From NCBI RefSeq assembly GCF_001074635.1, contig NZ_JUQO01000192.1, positions 1 to 62,697 on the forward strand: DNA of 62,697 nt, written 5' to 3'. Numbering within the stretch: position 1 is the stretch's first letter; every line of letters starts with the position of its first letter. Of this stretch, positions 1 to 10,138 are shown piece by piece. The notes beneath the pieces were generated by a model, which saw only the letters and a list, made by a program, of their open reading frames with translations, did not search any database and was not told the origin of the DNA. Source of the DNA: Streptococcus mitis (GTDB lineage Bacteria; Bacillota; Bacilli; Lactobacillales; Streptococcaceae). A program made the position numbers and the translations under genes.

Positions 1-97
1 ACATGTTTTTGAGGTTGTAGATGAAACTGACGAAGTCAGTAACCATACATACGGGAAGACGACGTTGACGAAGTTTGAAGAGATTTTCGAAGAGTAT
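1..97 (-). repeat. BOX element (boxC/boxA part), cut by window start
   Basis: The stretch reads boxC-like sequence (short inverted repeat around AACTGACGAAGTCAGT) and then a boxA-like part resembling the binding site of the well-known BOXA1R primer, with several mismatches, ending AGAGATTTTCGAAGAGTAT. BOX repeats are scattered between genes in S. pneumoniae and close relatives. The left part lies outside the window. The strand is assigned from the boxA end lying on the right. Confidence 0.75.
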
Positions 98-112
98 AAA
101 GAGTTTCGTCTG

Positions 113-141
113 TTGACAAAAGTGATTCTCTTTAGTAGAAT
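113..141 (+). promoter_or_regulatory. Promoter of the asd leader RNA
   Basis: TTGACA at 113-118 and TAGAAT at 136-141 are separated by 17 bases, a near-consensus sigma-A promoter. Transcription would start near 148, just before a run of hairpins that ends in an intrinsic terminator. Confidence 0.75.
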
Positions 142-147
142 AGAAGA

Positions 148-289
148 TGCGATGAGTCGATAGGTAGTCTTCGGACTACTATTGAGCATAAGGAGGTCAT
201 AACGCAGGAGCGGACCTTGATGAGTTGTGTGAACCTGCTCATCACATGAAGATGCCTCTTAGTCCCTAGTCTAGCGACTGGGGATTTTT
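148..289 (+). ncRNA. asd RNA motif (leader / small RNA upstream of asd)
   Basis: Between its own promoter and a strong terminator lie two perfect hairpins. One is GTAGTC-TTCG-GACTAC at 164-179 with a stable UUCG loop. The other is TGATGAG (218-224) paired with CTCATCA (238-244). An AAGGAGG sequence at 191-197 sits between them. Position and shape fit the asd RNA motif described upstream of asd in streptococci and other lactic acid bacteria; I infer the family from context and have not run a covariance model. Because asd has a second promoter downstream, this may act as an independent small RNA. Confidence 0.65.
261..289 (+). terminator. Terminator of the asd leader RNA
   Basis: An 11-pair stem, AGTCCCTAGTC with GACTGGGGATT, closes a TAGC loop and is followed by a T run. 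This separates the small RNA from the asd promoter. Confidence 0.8.
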
Positions 290-315
290 ATTTTCCAAAA
301 AATGATGAAAAAGCT

Positions 316-343
316 TTGCAATTCATGGAAAAAGTAGTATAAT
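316..343 (+). promoter_or_regulatory. Promoter of asd
   Basis: TTGCAA (316-321) and a perfect TATAAT (338-343) are 16 bases apart, about 45 bases before the asd start codon. Confidence 0.7.
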
Positions 344-388
344 ACATCTATTATAGAAATTTTTAGAAAATTCCGAAAGAGGTTATTT

Positions 389-1465
389 ATGGGATATACA
401 GTTGCTGTAGTCGGCGCGACAGGTGCTGTCGGTGCTCAGATGATAAAAATGTTGGAAGAATCAACACTTCCAATCGATAAAATTCGTTTACTTGCTTCTG
501 CACGTTCAGCAGGCAAGACTTTGAAATTTAAAGATCAAGATATTACAATTGAAGAAACGACTGAAACTGCTTTTGAGGGAGTTGATATTGCTCTCTTTTC
601 AGCAGGTGGTTCTACATCAGCTAAGTATGCACCATACGCAGTGAAAGCTGGAGCGGTAGTAGTTGATAATACATCTTACTTCCGTCAAAATCCAGACGTT
701 CCTTTGGTTGTTCCAGAGGTCAATGCTCACGCACTTGATGCCCACAACGGGATTATTGCTTGCCCTAACTGTTCAACAATCCAAATGATGGTGGCGCTTG
801 AACCTGTCCGTCAAAAATGGGGCTTGGATCGTATCATCGTTTCAACTTACCAAGCAGTTTCAGGTGCTGGTATGGGAGCGATTCTTGAAACACAACGTGA
901 ACTTCGTGAAGTGTTGAATGATGGTGTGAAACCACGTGATTTGCATGCGGAAATCTTACCTTCAGGCGGTGACAAGAAACATTATCCTATCGCCTTTAAC
1001 GCTCTTCCACAAATCGATGTCTTCACTGACAATGATTACACTTATGAAGAGATGAAGATGACTAAGGAAACTAAGAAAATTATGGAAGATGATAGCATTG
1101 CAGTATCTGCAACATGTGTGCGTATTCCAGTCTTGTCAGCTCACTCTGAGTCTGTTTACATCGAAACAAAAGAAGTGGCTCCAATCGAAGAAGTCAAAGC
1201 AGCTATCGCAGTTTTCCCAGGTGCTGTTCTTGAAGATGATGTAGCTCATCAAATCTATCCGCAAGCTATCAATGCAGTGGGTTCACGTGATACCTTTGTT
1301 GGTCGTATCCGTAAAGACTTGGATGCAGAAAAAGGAATTCACATGTGGGTTGTTTCAGATAACCTTCTCAAAGGTGCTGCTTGGAACTCCGTTCAGATTG
1401 CTGAAACTTTGCACGAACGTGGTTTGGTTCGTCCAACAGCTGAATTGAAATTTGAATTAAAATAG
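389..1465 (+). CDS. asd: Aspartate-semialdehyde dehydrogenase
   Basis: Reduces aspartyl phosphate to aspartate semialdehyde with NADPH, the branch point to lysine (and the peptidoglycan cross-link), threonine and methionine. The 358-residue protein starts with the nucleotide-binding GATGAVG (9-15). The catalytic cysteine is C128 in CPNCST, and the C-terminal half carries the dimerisation fold. The start has an AGAGG ribosome site. It sits behind an asd-RNA-like leader with its own promoter and is followed 55 bases later by dapA, so the two probably share a transcript. Length and order match the streptococcal gene; identification is firm. Confidence 0.97.
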   Translation: MGYTVAVVGATGAVGAQMIKMLEESTLPIDKIRLLASARSAGKTLKFKDQDITIEETTETAFEGVDIALFSAGGSTSAKYAPYAVKAGAVVVDNTSYFRQNPDVPLVVPEVNAHALDAHNGIIACPNCSTIQMMVALEPVRQKWGLDRIIVSTYQAVSGAGMGAILETQRELREVLNDGVKPRDLHAEILPSGGDKKHYPIAFNALPQIDVFTDNDYTYEEMKMTKETKKIMEDDSIAVSATCVRIPVLSAHSESVYIETKEVAPIEEVKAAIAVFPGAVLEDDVAHQIYPQAINAVGSRDTFVGRIRKDLDAEKGIHMWVVSDNLLKGAAWNSVQIAETLHERGLVRPTAELKFELK

Positions 1466-1520
1466 TCATATCGTTTAGGAGTTCAGATGAACTCCTTCTT
1501 TGAAATAGAGAGGTGTTTTC

Positions 1521-2456
1521 ATGTCTTACCAAGATTTAAAAGAGTGTAAAATCATCACAGCCTTTATTACTCCCTTCCACGAGGATGGCTCCATCAACTT
1601 TGATGCCATTCCAGCCTTGATTGAGCATTTGTTGGCGCATCATACAGACGGAATTCTCCTTGCAGGGACGACTGCTGAGAGTCCAACCTTGACCCACGAT
1701 GAGGAGTTGGAACTCTTTGCGGCTGTACAAAAGATTGTCAATGGACGCGTTCCTTTGATTGCGGGTGTAGGTACCAATGATACGCGTGACTCGATCGAGT
1801 TTGTCAAAGAAGTCGCGGAATTTGGCGGTTTTGCTGCTGGGCTTGCTATTGTACCTTACTACAACAAACCTTCTCAAGAAGGAATGTATCAGCACTTTAA
1901 GGCCATTGCAGATGCTTCTGATCTACCTATTATTATCTATAATATTCCAGGTCGTGTGGTTGTCGAATTAACTCCAGAAACCATGCTTCGTTTGGCTGAC
2001 CATCCAAATATTATCGGTGTCAAAGAATGTACTAGCTTGGCTAATATGGCTTACTTGATTGAGCACAAACCAGAAGAGTTCTTGGTGTATACTGGTGAAG
2101 ATGGAGATGCTTTCCATGCCATGAACTTGGGTGCGGATGGGGTTATTTCTGTTGCCTCCCATACAAATGGAGATGAAATGCATGAGATGTTTACTGCCAT
2201 AGCTGAAAGCAATATGAAGAAAGCTGCAGCTATTCAACGTAAGTTCATTCCTAAAGTCAATGCCCTCTTCTCTTATCCAAGTCCTGCTCCTGTTAAGGCA
2301 GTTCTGAACTATATGGGATTTGAAGCTGGCCCAACACGCTTACCTCTAGTTCCAGCACCAGAAGAAGATGCCAAACGCATTATCAAAGTTGTCGTAGATG
2401 GCGACTACGAAGCAACTAAGGCAACTGTAACAGGTGTCTTAAGACCAGATTACTAA
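1521..2456 (+). CDS. dapA: 4-hydroxy-tetrahydrodipicolinate synthase
   Basis: Condenses pyruvate with aspartate semialdehyde, the first committed step of lysine synthesis, using the product of asd just upstream. The 311-residue TIM-barrel protein has the substrate motif GTTAES (49-54), the proton-relay tyrosine Y140 and the Schiff-base lysine K168 in GVKEC. A distant relative, the sialic-acid lyase at 19434-20351, shares this fold but differs in the surrounding motif. A bidirectional terminator follows directly, so asd-dapA form a two-gene unit. Confidence 0.95.
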   Translation: MSYQDLKECKIITAFITPFHEDGSINFDAIPALIEHLLAHHTDGILLAGTTAESPTLTHDEELELFAAVQKIVNGRVPLIAGVGTNDTRDSIEFVKEVAEFGGFAAGLAIVPYYNKPSQEGMYQHFKAIADASDLPIIIYNIPGRVVVELTPETMLRLADHPNIIGVKECTSLANMAYLIEHKPEEFLVYTGEDGDAFHAMNLGADGVISVASHTNGDEMHEMFTAIAESNMKKAAAIQRKFIPKVNALFSYPSPAPVKAVLNYMGFEAGPTRLPLVPAPEEDAKRIIKVVVDGDYEATKATVTGVLRPDY

Positions 2457-2465
2457 TAAGACAAT

Positions 2466-2502
2466 AAAATCCATGACCGCAAGAACGATCATGGATTTTT
2501 CT
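2466..2502. terminator. Bidirectional terminator between dapA and mnmE
   Basis: AAAATCCATGA (2466-2476) pairs perfectly with TCATGGATTTT (2489-2499), with T runs usable from both directions. It lies between two convergent genes. Confidence 0.85.
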
Positions 2503-3875
2503 TATTTTCCTAAACAAAATTGGCTAAAAAGTTGGGTAATGAGTTCATCTGGTGCAGCATCCCCAGTGATTTCTCCGAGGATTTCCCAAGTACGAGTCAA
2601 GTCAACTTGAAGCAAGTCAACTGGCATACCTAGTTCCAGCCCTTCATTAACAGCCTGTAGGCTTCCAACAGCCTTCTCAATCAAGGAAATATGACGGGCA
2701 TTTGACAAGTAGGTAGCATCGTGCTCAACCAAACCAGCATTTTCAAAGAAGAGGTTGTTGATTCTCTCTTCAATCTTGTCGATGTTTTGGTTTTTAAGGA
2801 CTGAAATACGAATAACGTCTTCAGGAAGTTCTGAAGTTTCAATCATTTCTGGTAGGTCAGTTTTGTTAAGAAGAATAATTCGGTTGGTATCCTGACTGAT
2901 TTCAAGAAGTTGACGATCTTGGACTGTCAGCGGTTCACTAGCATTTAGGACTAGTAGTACTAGGTCAGCTTCCTTGAGGGCTTTTTTCGAACGTTCAACA
3001 CCGATTTGTTCCACGATGTCATCCGTTTCGCGGATACCAGCTGTGTCAATCAATTTTAGAGGAACACCGTTGATGTTGACGTATTCTTCAATGACATCAC
3101 GGGTTGTACCAGCAATGTCTGTAACGATAGCTTTGTCCTCACGTAAGAGGTTGTTGAGAAGGCTTGATTTCCCAACGTTGGGACGTCCGATGATAGCTGT
3201 TGAAATTCCTTCACGAAGGATTTTACCACGACGGGCTGTTCTAAGGAGATTGGTTAGCAATTGCTCAAACTCCATAGTCTTCTCACGGATAACAGCAGTA
3301 GTCGCTTCCTCAACATCGTCATACTCAGGATAGTCGATATTGACCTCAACTTGGGCAAGTGTGTTAAGGATTTCTTGACGGGTATTATTGATAAGATCAG
3401 AAAGGGAACCATCTAATTGTTTGACTGCAATGTTCATGGCCTTGTCTGTCTTGGCACGGATGATATCCATCACCGCCTCGGCCTGTGTTAAATCCACACG
3501 TCCATTTAGGAAGGCACGTTTGGTAAATTCACCAGGTTCTGCCAACCGAGCTCCTTCACGGATAACTAGTTGGAGAATTTCATTGGTCACCGCAATCCCG
3601 CCGTGAGTGTTAATCTCGATAATATCCTCACGAGTGAAGGTCTTTGGAGACTTCATAGCTCCAACCATAACCTCGTCCATGACTTTTCCTGTCTGAGGGT
3701 CAACGATGTGACCGTAGTTGAGAGTGTGGCTAGCAACCTGACTCAAGTCTTTCCCTTTGAAAATTTTTTGCGCAATTGCAAAACTTTCTGTTCCGCTCAG
3801 GCGTACAATACCGATAGCTCCTTCACCTAGTGGAGTAGAGATAGCAGCGATGGTATCAAATTCACGTGTAATCAT
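2502..3875 (-). CDS. mnmE: tRNA uridine-5-carboxymethylaminomethyl GTPase MnmE
   Basis: With MnmG it installs the cmnm5 group on wobble uridine 34 of several tRNAs. The 457-residue protein has the three expected parts: an N-terminal folate-binding domain (about 1-120), a helical domain, and an inserted GTPase domain with P-loop GRPNVGKSS (230-238), the DIAGTTRD switch, DTAG and NKTD. The C-terminal CLGK (454-457) is the conserved modification motif. It stands alone on the minus strand. Its promoter and a 16-bp palindrome lie upstream. Confidence 0.96.
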   Translation of the reverse strand: MITREFDTIAAISTPLGEGAIGIVRLSGTESFAIAQKIFKGKDLSQVASHTLNYGHIVDPQTGKVMDEVMVGAMKSPKTFTREDIIEINTHGGIAVTNEILQLVIREGARLAEPGEFTKRAFLNGRVDLTQAEAVMDIIRAKTDKAMNIAVKQLDGSLSDLINNTRQEILNTLAQVEVNIDYPEYDDVEEATTAVIREKTMEFEQLLTNLLRTARRGKILREGISTAIIGRPNVGKSSLLNNLLREDKAIVTDIAGTTRDVIEEYVNINGVPLKLIDTAGIRETDDIVEQIGVERSKKALKEADLVLLVLNASEPLTVQDRQLLEISQDTNRIILLNKTDLPEMIETSELPEDVIRISVLKNQNIDKIEERINNLFFENAGLVEHDATYLSNARHISLIEKAVGSLQAVNEGLELGMPVDLLQVDLTRTWEILGEITGDAAPDELITQLFSQFCLGK

Positions 3876-3903
3876 AATGTTTCCTTTAATTAATTGCTCT
3901 TTT

Positions 3904-3919
3904 CTTGGAATATTCCAAG
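3904..3919. promoter_or_regulatory. Perfect 16-bp palindrome in the mnmE leader
   Basis: CTTGGAATATTCCAAG is a perfect palindrome. By the predicted promoter it lies within the first bases of the mnmE transcript, so it could be a 5' stem-loop or an operator. I know no regulator with this site. Confidence 0.5.
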
Positions 3920-3930
3920 TCTCTTTTCAA

Positions 3931-3959
3931 ATTGTAACAAATTTAGACTATTTCTTCAA
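3931..3959 (-). promoter_or_regulatory. Promoter of mnmE
   Basis: Read on the minus strand, TTGAAG (3959-3954) and TACAAT (3936-3931) are 17 bases apart, and the -10 has the extended TGT form. This is a good sigma-A match. Confidence 0.65.
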
Positions 3960-3979
3960 TGGATGCTACTTGGAGATTG

Positions 3980-4006
3980 AAAAAGCCTAAGCATTTCTGC
4001 TTAAGC
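3980..4006 (-). terminator. Terminator of the tautomerase gene
   Basis: On the minus strand GCTTAAGCA pairs with TGCTTAGGC across a GAAA loop (one G-U pair), followed by a T run. It lies right after the 4-oxalocrotonate tautomerase stop codon. Confidence 0.8.
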
Positions 4007-4010
4007 TAGC

Positions 4011-4193
4011 TTATTTGGTGCGCATTTCCCCTTGTGGGAAGTAAGTTCCTTCTGGCATGTCGTTGATGATGACATGGACAGCAGATTGAGGGGCTCCAGT
4101 GTTGCGAACAACAGCTTCTGTTACTTCCTTAGCAAGAGCCTTCTTTTGCTCGAGCGTGCGTCCTTCAAATAAATCGATGCGTACAAATGGCAT
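4011..4193 (-). CDS. 4-oxalocrotonate tautomerase family protein
   Basis: A 60-residue small tautomerase. Start chosen at 4193, not a few codons upstream, because the GGAGG ribosome site fits it and because the family needs proline directly after the initiator methionine: here MPFVRIDL, where the exposed Pro becomes the catalytic base. The family forms hexamers that isomerise enol/keto acids. The physiological substrate in streptococci is not known. It is a single-gene unit with its own terminator, divergent from tdk. Confidence 0.88.
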   Translation of the reverse strand: MPFVRIDLFEGRTLEQKKALAKEVTEAVVRNTGAPQSAVHVIINDMPEGTYFPQGEMRTK

Positions 4194-4316
4194 AATAGCT
4201 TCCTCCACTAGTTTTTGATTTCTTCTATTTTACCACATTTTGCCGTTTAAAGCTTAAGAAAATTATGATATACTAGAATGTAGCAAAAATTTAGAAATGG
4301 ACGTGAAGCAAGAAAC

Positions 4317-4907
4317 ATGGCACAGTTGTATTATCGTTATGGGACCATGAACTCTGGTAAGACGATTGAGATTCTCAAGGTGGCCTATAACTATGAGGAG
4401 CAAGGAAAAGGTGTTGTGATTATGACCTCGGCTCTAGATACGCGTGACGGTGTTGGCTATGTGTCGAGTCGAATCGGTATGAAACGCCCTGCTCTTGCGA
4501 TTGAGGAGACGACGGATATCTTTGGCTATATCCGAGACCTACCAGAAAAGCCTTACTGTGTTTTGGTCGATGAAGCCCAGTTTCTCAAGCGTCACCATGT
4601 TTACGATCTAGCTCGTGTAGTTGATGAGTTAGACATACCTGTCATGGCTTTTGGCTTGAAAAATGACTTTCGCAATGAACTGTTCGAAGGTTCCAAGTAT
4701 CTCTTGCTCTTAGCAGACAAGATTGACGAAATCAAGACCATCTGTCAGTATTGTAAGAAAAAGGCAACTATGGTGTTGCGTACACAGGACGGATTGCCCG
4801 TTTATGATGGTGAGCAGATCCAGATTGGTGGAAATGAAACCTATATCTCAGTTTGCCGTAAACATTATTTTGCCCCTGAAATCAATAAGGAGAATGAAGA
4901 AAAATGA
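4317..4907 (+). CDS. tdk: Thymidine kinase
   Basis: Phosphorylates thymidine to dTMP in nucleotide salvage. The 196-residue type II enzyme has P-loop GTMNSGKT (9-16), the VDEAQF motif with catalytic E86, and zinc ligands C143, C146, C180 and H183. An extended -10 (TGATATACT, 4266-4274) lies upstream. The stop overlaps the prfA start by four bases, which indicates translational coupling. It heads a tight operon running through prfA, prmC, tsaC, a GNAT gene and probably glyA. Confidence 0.95.
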   Translation: MAQLYYRYGTMNSGKTIEILKVAYNYEEQGKGVVIMTSALDTRDGVGYVSSRIGMKRPALAIEETTDIFGYIRDLPEKPYCVLVDEAQFLKRHHVYDLARVVDELDIPVMAFGLKNDFRNELFEGSKYLLLLADKIDEIKTICQYCKKKATMVLRTQDGLPVYDGEQIQIGGNETYISVCRKHYFAPEINKENEEK

Positions 4908-5983
4908 ACATCTATGATCAACTACAAGCTGTAGAAGACCGTTATGAAGAATTAGGAGAGTTGCTGAGTGACCCGGATGTGGTCTCTGACACCAAACGTT
5001 TTATGGAGCTTTCAAAAGAAGAAGCTTCAACTCGTGACACAGTAACAGCCTACCGTGAGTACAAACAAGTCCTTCAAAACATCGTTGATGCTGAAGAAAT
5101 GATTAAGGAATCAGGAGGAGATGCGGACTTGGAAGAAATGGCCAAGCAAGAGCTCAAAGATGCCAAGGCTGAAAAAGAAGAATACGAAGAAAAACTGAAG
5201 ATCTTGCTCCTTCCAAAGGATCCAAACGATGACAAGAACATCATCCTTGAAATTCGTGGAGCGGCTGGTGGTGACGAAGCGGCACTTTTCGCTGGAGACC
5301 TTCTAACCATGTACCAAAAGTATGCGGAAGTCCAAGGCTGGCGCTTTGAAGTTATGGAAGCTTCTATGAACGGTGTCGGTGGTTTTAAAGAAGTGGTTGC
5401 CATGGTTTCGGGTCAATCTGTATACTCTAAACTTAAGTACGAATCAGGTGCTCATCGTGTGCAGCGTGTCCCTGTGACAGAAAGCCAAGGTCGTGTCCAT
5501 ACATCAACTGCCACAGTTCTTGTCATGCCTGAAGTGGAAGAGGTTGAATACGATATTGATCCAAAAGACCTTCGTGTTGATATCTACCACGCATCAGGTG
5601 CTGGTGGACAGAACGTCAATAAGGTTGCGACTGCTGTTCGTATCGTTCACTTGCCAACCAATATCAAGGTTGAGATGCAGGAAGAACGTACTCAGCAGAA
5701 GAACCGTGAGAAAGCCATGAAAATCATCCGTGCGCGTGTTGCCGACCACTTTGCTCAGATTGCTCAGGATGAACAGGACGCTGAGCGTAAGTCAACGATT
5801 GGTACTGGTGACCGTTCAGAACGAATCCGTACTTATAATTTCCCACAAAACCGTGTCACAGACCACCGTATCGGCTTAACTCTCCAAAAACTAGATACCA
5901 TCTTGTCTGGTAAATTGGATGAAGTTGTGGACGCCTTGGTACTTTATGACCAAACGCAAAAATTAGAAGAATTAAACAAATAA
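4904..5983 (+). CDS. prfA: Peptide chain release factor 1
   Basis: Recognises UAA and UAG stop codons and triggers peptide release. The 359-residue protein carries the universal GGQ motif (234-236, in GAGGQNVNK), whose glutamine is methylated by PrmC, encoded by the next gene. The start ATG overlaps the tdk stop (ATGA) and its stop overlaps the prmC start (TAATG), so the enzyme pair is translated together. Confidence 0.97.
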   Translation: MNIYDQLQAVEDRYEELGELLSDPDVVSDTKRFMELSKEEASTRDTVTAYREYKQVLQNIVDAEEMIKESGGDADLEEMAKQELKDAKAEKEEYEEKLKILLLPKDPNDDKNIILEIRGAAGGDEAALFAGDLLTMYQKYAEVQGWRFEVMEASMNGVGGFKEVVAMVSGQSVYSKLKYESGAHRVQRVPVTESQGRVHTSTATVLVMPEVEEVEYDIDPKDLRVDIYHASGAGGQNVNKVATAVRIVHLPTNIKVEMQEERTQQKNREKAMKIIRARVADHFAQIAQDEQDAERKSTIGTGDRSERIRTYNFPQNRVTDHRIGLTLQKLDTILSGKLDEVVDALVLYDQTQKLEELNK

Positions 5984-6819
5984 TGAAATTAGCTCAATTA
6001 TTTTCAGATTTTGAAGAAGAGTTGATAAGACAAGGAGAGGAAGCAGAAAGCCTCTCTTTTGTCTATCGTAGCCTGAAAAATCTATCTTTTACGGACTTTG
6101 TTTTTGCCCTTCAGCAGGAAGTGACGGAAGAGGAAGAAGTATTTGTAGAAGAGATTTACCAGCAGTTAGTGGCTCATAAACCAGCCCAGTATATTATAGG
6201 TGGGGCAGATTTTCATGGAATGCAGTTAAAAGTGGATGAGCGGGTTTTGATTCCTCGTCCAGAGACAGAGGAGTTAGTGGAGCTTATTCTAGCTGAAAAT
6301 CCTGAGACGAATCTTTCAGTTCTGGATATTGGAACAGGTAGTGGAGCTATTGCTCTTGCTCTAGCAAAAAACAGACCAGATTGGTCAGTGACAGCAGCAG
6401 ATATTTCCCAAGATGCTTTAGATGTAGCTAGCGAAAATGCTAAAAATCAAAATCTTCAAATATTTTTAAAAAAATCTGACTGTTTTACAGAAATTTCTGA
6501 AAAATATGATATAATTGTTTCCAATCCACCCTATATCTCTCGTGAAGATGAGTCAGAGGTCGGCTTGAATGTCTTGCATTCGGAGCCTCATCTAGCTCTC
6601 TTTGCAGACGAGGATGGCCTAGCTATTTACCGTAGAATTGCGGAAGATGCAAAAGACTATCTCAAAGATGGTGGTAAGATTTACCTTGAAATTGGATACA
6701 AGCAAGGGCAAAGTGTTCCTGAACTTTTTAGGAAACATCTTCCTGAAAAACGTGTAAGAACACTTAAGGACCAATTTGGTCAAGATAGGATGGTCGTGAT
6801 TGATGATGGACAGGATTAG
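5983..6819 (+). CDS. prmC: Release factor glutamine methyltransferase
   Basis: Methylates the GGQ glutamine of release factors. The 278-residue protein has an N-terminal helical substrate domain, a Rossmann methyltransferase domain with the SAM loop DIGTGSG (about 115-121), and the catalytic NPPY motif (181-184). It is coupled to prfA by a one-base overlap and overlaps the next gene by 17 bases. This is the usual bacterial prfA-prmC pairing. Confidence 0.96.
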   Translation: MKLAQLFSDFEEELIRQGEEAESLSFVYRSLKNLSFTDFVFALQQEVTEEEEVFVEEIYQQLVAHKPAQYIIGGADFHGMQLKVDERVLIPRPETEELVELILAENPETNLSVLDIGTGSGAIALALAKNRPDWSVTAADISQDALDVASENAKNQNLQIFLKKSDCFTEISEKYDIIVSNPPYISREDESEVGLNVLHSEPHLALFADEDGLAIYRRIAEDAKDYLKDGGKIYLEIGYKQGQSVPELFRKHLPEKRVRTLKDQFGQDRMVVIDDGQD

Positions 6820-7405
6820 ACAAGAGTTGGAAAATGGTGGAGCTGTTGTTCTACCTACAGAGACAGTTTACGGTCTTTTTGCCAAGGCTCTAGACGAAAA
6901 AGCAGTTGACCATGTTTACCAACTCAAACGTCGTCCCAGAGACAAGGCACTCAATCTCAATATTGCCTCTTTAGAGGATATCTTGCACTTTTCAAAGAAT
7001 CAGCCAGCTTATCTACAAAAACTTGTAGAGACCTTTTTGCCAGGTCCCTTGACCATTATCCTTGAAGCCAATGACCAAGTTCCCTATTGGGTCAATTCTG
7101 GCCTCGCGACTGTTGGATTTCGGATACCAAGTCATCCCATCACGCTGGATTTGATTCGAGAGACGGGACCCTTGATTGGACCGTCTGCTAATATTTCAGG
7201 TCAGGCAAGTGGAGTAACCTTTGAACAAATTCTGAAGGATTTTGACCAAGAGGTTCTGGGGCTGGAAGACGATGCTTTTCTAACGGGACAGGATTCAACT
7301 ATTTTGGATTTGTCGGGAGACAAGGTGAAAATCTTACGCCAAGGGGCCATTAAGCGAGAAGATATTCTTGCTCGGTTGCCAGAGATTTCTTTTGAGGAGG
7401 CTTAA
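6803..7405 (+). CDS. tsaC: Threonylcarbamoyl-AMP synthase (Sua5/YciO/YrdC family)
   Basis: Makes threonylcarbamoyl-AMP from threonine, bicarbonate and ATP for the t6A37 modification of ANN-decoding tRNAs. About 200 residues, the single-domain TsaC size without the extra Sua5 C-terminal domain. The ATP/threonine site is seen in GGAVVLPTETVYGL and KRRPRDKALNLN, and in SANISGQ. The start is one of ATG 6803 or 6806; an in-frame TTG at 6800 is less likely. It overlaps prmC, as in many Firmicutes. Confidence 0.9.
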   Translation: MMDRIRQELENGGAVVLPTETVYGLFAKALDEKAVDHVYQLKRRPRDKALNLNIASLEDILHFSKNQPAYLQKLVETFLPGPLTIILEANDQVPYWVNSGLATVGFRIPSHPITLDLIRETGPLIGPSANISGQASGVTFEQILKDFDQEVLGLEDDAFLTGQDSTILDLSGDKVKILRQGAIKREDILARLPEISFEEA

Positions 7406-7406
7406 A

Positions 7407-7838
7407 ATGCTAAGAGATTTGCAAGAAACAGATGTGAAAGCTATATGTGACATCAACCAAGAGGCTTTGGGCTATTCTTTTAGTTCAGAGGAAACGTCTA
7501 GCCAACTAGCTAGATTATCTCAGGATTCACATCATTTTCTACTTGGCTATGAGGATGAAGCTAGTCATGCCTTGCTTGGATATGTCCACGCTGAGGTCTA
7601 TGAATCACTTTATTCTAAAGCAGGATTTAATATTTTAGCCTTAGCAGTTTCACCTCAAGCGCAAGGTCAAGGTATTGGTAAAAGATTATTACAAGGGTTG
7701 GAAGAAGAAGCAAAAAGACGTGATTATGGGTTTATCCGCTTAAACTCTGCCGATCATCGTCTGGGTGCTCATGCATTTTATGAAAAAGTTGGTTATACTT
7801 GTGATAAAGTGCAGAAACGGTTTATTCGCATCTTTTAG
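7407..7838 (+). CDS. GNAT-family N-acetyltransferase
   Basis: A 143-residue acetyltransferase of the GNAT fold. The acetyl-CoA loop is visible as AQGQGIGKRLL after the beta-strand LALAVSP, with the C-terminal AHAFYEKVGY motif common to the family. The start at ATG 7407 is chosen because GAGGAGG lies seven bases before it; an in-frame extension upstream has no ribosome site. The substrate cannot be read from sequence. RimI-like ribosomal or small-molecule acetylation are both possible. Cotranscribed with tsaC. Confidence 0.88.
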   Translation: MLRDLQETDVKAICDINQEALGYSFSSEETSSQLARLSQDSHHFLLGYEDEASHALLGYVHAEVYESLYSKAGFNILALAVSPQAQGQGIGKRLLQGLEEEAKRRDYGFIRLNSADHRLGAHAFYEKVGYTCDKVQKRFIRIF

Positions 7839-7899
7839 TTTGATTTTCTAATAAGAAAATGAAACTAATGGACTAGTCACACAATAAAGGAGAAGACCT

Positions 7900-9156
7900 A
7901 TGATTTTTGATAAAGATGATTTTAAAGCATATGATGCTGATCTATGGAATGCTATTGCCAAAGAAGAAGAACGCCAACAAAACAACATTGAGTTGATTGC
8001 TTCGGAAAACGTAGTTTCCAAGGCTGTTATGGCAGCTCAAGGGTCTATCTTGACGAATAAATACGCCGAAGGCTACCCAGGACGCCGTTATTATGGTGGA
8101 ACAGATGTAGTAGACGTGGTGGAAAGTCTAGCTATTGAACGTGCAAAAGAAATTTTCGGTGCAAAATTTGCCAATGTCCAACCACACTCAGGAAGCCAAG
8201 CCAACTGTGCGTCTTACATGGCCTTAATTGAGCCAGGTGATACCGTTATGGGGATGGATTTGGCAGCTGGTGGACACTTGACTCACGGAGCTCCTGTCAG
8301 CTTCTCAGGTCAAACTTATAACTTTGTGTCTTATAGTGTGGACCCTGAAACAGAACTCTTGGACTTTGATGCTATCTTGAAACAAGCCCAAGAAGTAAAA
8401 CCAAAATTGATTGTAGCAGGTGCTTCAGCCTATTCTCAAATTATCGATTTTTCAAAATTCCGTGAAATTGCGGATGCTGTTGGGGCGAAGCTCATGGTAG
8501 ACATGGCCCATATCGCTGGTTTGGTTGCTGCTGGTCTTCACCCAAGTCCAGTGCCATATGCTCATATCACTACAACAACGACCCACAAAACCCTTCGTGG
8601 ACCTCGTGGTGGTTTGATCTTGACAAATGATGAGGACCTAGCTAAGAAAATCAACTCAGCTATTTTCCCAGGTATTCAAGGTGGTCCTTTGGAGCATGTT
8701 GTTGCTGCGAAGGCTGTTGCCTTCAAAGAAGTCTTAGATCCAGCCTTCAAGGAATATGCTGCCAATGTTATCAAGAACAGCAAGGCTATGGCAGATGTCT
8801 TCTTGCAAGACCCTGATTTCCGTATTATTTCTGGTGGGACTGAAAACCATCTCTTCCTAGTGGATGTGACTAAAGTTGTAGAAAACGGCAAAGTTGCTCA
8901 AAACTTGCTGGATGAAGTCAATATTACCCTAAATAAAAACTCAATTCCTTACGAAACCTTGTCACCATTCAAGACAAGTGGGATTCGTATCGGAGCAGCA
9001 GCCATTACTGCACGTGGATTTGGTGAAGAAGAAAGTCGCAAAGTGGCTAAGCTCATCATTAAAACCCTTAAGAATGCAGAAAATGAAGCTGTCTTAGAAG
9101 AAGTGAGAAGTGCAGTTAAAGAATTAACAGATGCCTTCCCACTATACGAGGACTAA
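7900..9156 (+). CDS. glyA: Serine hydroxymethyltransferase
   Basis: Interconverts serine and glycine while charging tetrahydrofolate with a one-carbon unit. The 418-residue PLP enzyme has the conserved SENVVS and [13 protein letters not shown] segments and the PLP-binding lysine K230 in [15 protein letters not shown]. An AAGGAG ribosome site precedes the start. It follows the GNAT gene by 61 bases and precedes the nucleoid-associated protein gene by only 7, so these are probably cotranscribed. Confidence 0.97.
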   Translation: MIFDKDDFKAYDADLWNAIAKEEERQQNNIELIASENVVSKAVMAAQGSILTNKYAEGYPGRRYYGGTDVVDVVESLAIERAKEIFGAKFANVQPHSGSQANCASYMALIEPGDTVMGMDLAAGGHLTHGAPVSFSGQTYNFVSYSVDPETELLDFDAILKQAQEVKPKLIVAGASAYSQIIDFSKFREIADAVGAKLMVDMAHIAGLVAAGLHPSPVPYAHITTTTTHKTLRGPRGGLILTNDEDLAKKINSAIFPGIQGGPLEHVVAAKAVAFKEVLDPAFKEYAANVIKNSKAMADVFLQDPDFRIISGGTENHLFLVDVTKVVENGKVAQNLLDEVNITLNKNSIPYETLSPFKTSGIRIGAAAITARGFGEEESRKVAKLIIKTLKNAENEAVLEEVRSAVKELTDAFPLYED

Positions 9157-9163
9157 AACTTTT

Positions 9164-10138
9164 ATGGACATTTATATTAAGAAAGCCATTATTCACCAGT
9201 TCAGTCCGGATGATACCGAGCTGTTTCTAGCGGATAAGTTTCTCAATATCACTCCAAAAATCGAAGAATACCTGCGTAAGAAAATTGAACGTGTGTATTC
9301 AGATGAAGCTAAGACTGGGATTTTCGAAGAAGAAAATCCCTTCTTCAATCACATCACAGACGATTTGTTGGAGACTTCAGTAACACTGGCTAATCTCTGG
9401 AAAGAAGAGTTCAGTATTTCTGAAAATCTAAAGACCAATGACTTGATTTTTGTGCAATTTTCTAAAGAAGGTGTGGAACATTTCGCTTTCTTGCGAATTG
9501 CCCTGCGGGAGACCTTGACCCACCTCGGAGGAGAAGTTGATAATCCAATCAAGCTGACTCAGAATAACTTGCCTGGATTTGGAACGGGTGCTGATGAGGC
9601 CTTGGTGGTCAATCTTCAGAGTCGCAAGTACCATCTGATTGAAAAACGAATCAAGTACAATGGGACTTTTTTGAACTATTTTTCAGAAAATCTCCTAGCT
9701 GTTGCCCCTAAAATTTCTCCTAAGAAATCCATCAAGGAACTGGAAAAAACAGCCCAGAGAATTGCTGAATCTTTTAATACAGATGATTTTCAATTTCAAT
9801 CTAAGGTCAAATCAGCGATTTTCAATAACTTAGAAGAAAGCAATGAATTGTCACCAGAAAAATTGGCCAACGACCTTTTTGACAATAATCTGACGGCTCG
9901 TTTGAGCTTTATTGATCAAGTCAAGGAAGCTGTACCAGAGCCTGTTCAATTTGATGAAATTGATGCCAGTCGCCAGCTTAAAAAATTTGAAAACCAAAAA
10001 CTCTCCTTGTCAAATGGAATTGAGCTCATCGTTCCCAATAACGTCTATCAAGACGCCGAATCTGTTGAGTTTATCCAAAACGACAATGGAACCTACTCTA
10101 TCTTAATCAAAAATATCGAGGATATCCAAAGTAAATAA
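9164..10138 (+). CDS. Nucleoid-associated protein (YejK/PF04245-like)
   Basis: A 324-residue protein that looks like the 37-kDa nucleoid-associated family: it begins [13 protein letters not shown] and has the conserved [23 protein letters not shown] segment. Family members bind DNA; the role in streptococci is not established. The start at ATG 9164 matches the family; the in-frame extension upstream lies inside glyA. Its stop overlaps the start of the lysozyme-family gene. Confidence 0.75.
   Translation: MDIYIKKAIIHQFSPDDTELFLADKFLNITPKIEEYLRKKIERVYSDEAKTGIFEEENPFFNHITDDLLETSVTLANLWKEEFSISENLKTNDLIFVQFSKEGVEHFAFLRIALRETLTHLGGEVDNPIKLTQNNLPGFGTGADEALVVNLQSRKYHLIEKRIKYNGTFLNYFSENLLAVAPKISPKKSIKELEKTAQRIAESFNTDDFQFQSKVKSAIFNNLEESNELSPEKLANDLFDNNLTARLSFIDQVKEAVPEPVQFDEIDASRQLKKFENQKLSLSNGIELIVPNNVYQDAESVEFIQNDNGTYSILIKNIEDIQSK

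Noticed and set aside
2974..3830. Several open frames on the plus strand opposite mnmE
   Set aside because: They are shadows of the conserved minus-strand gene, without ribosome sites or recognisable protein sequence.
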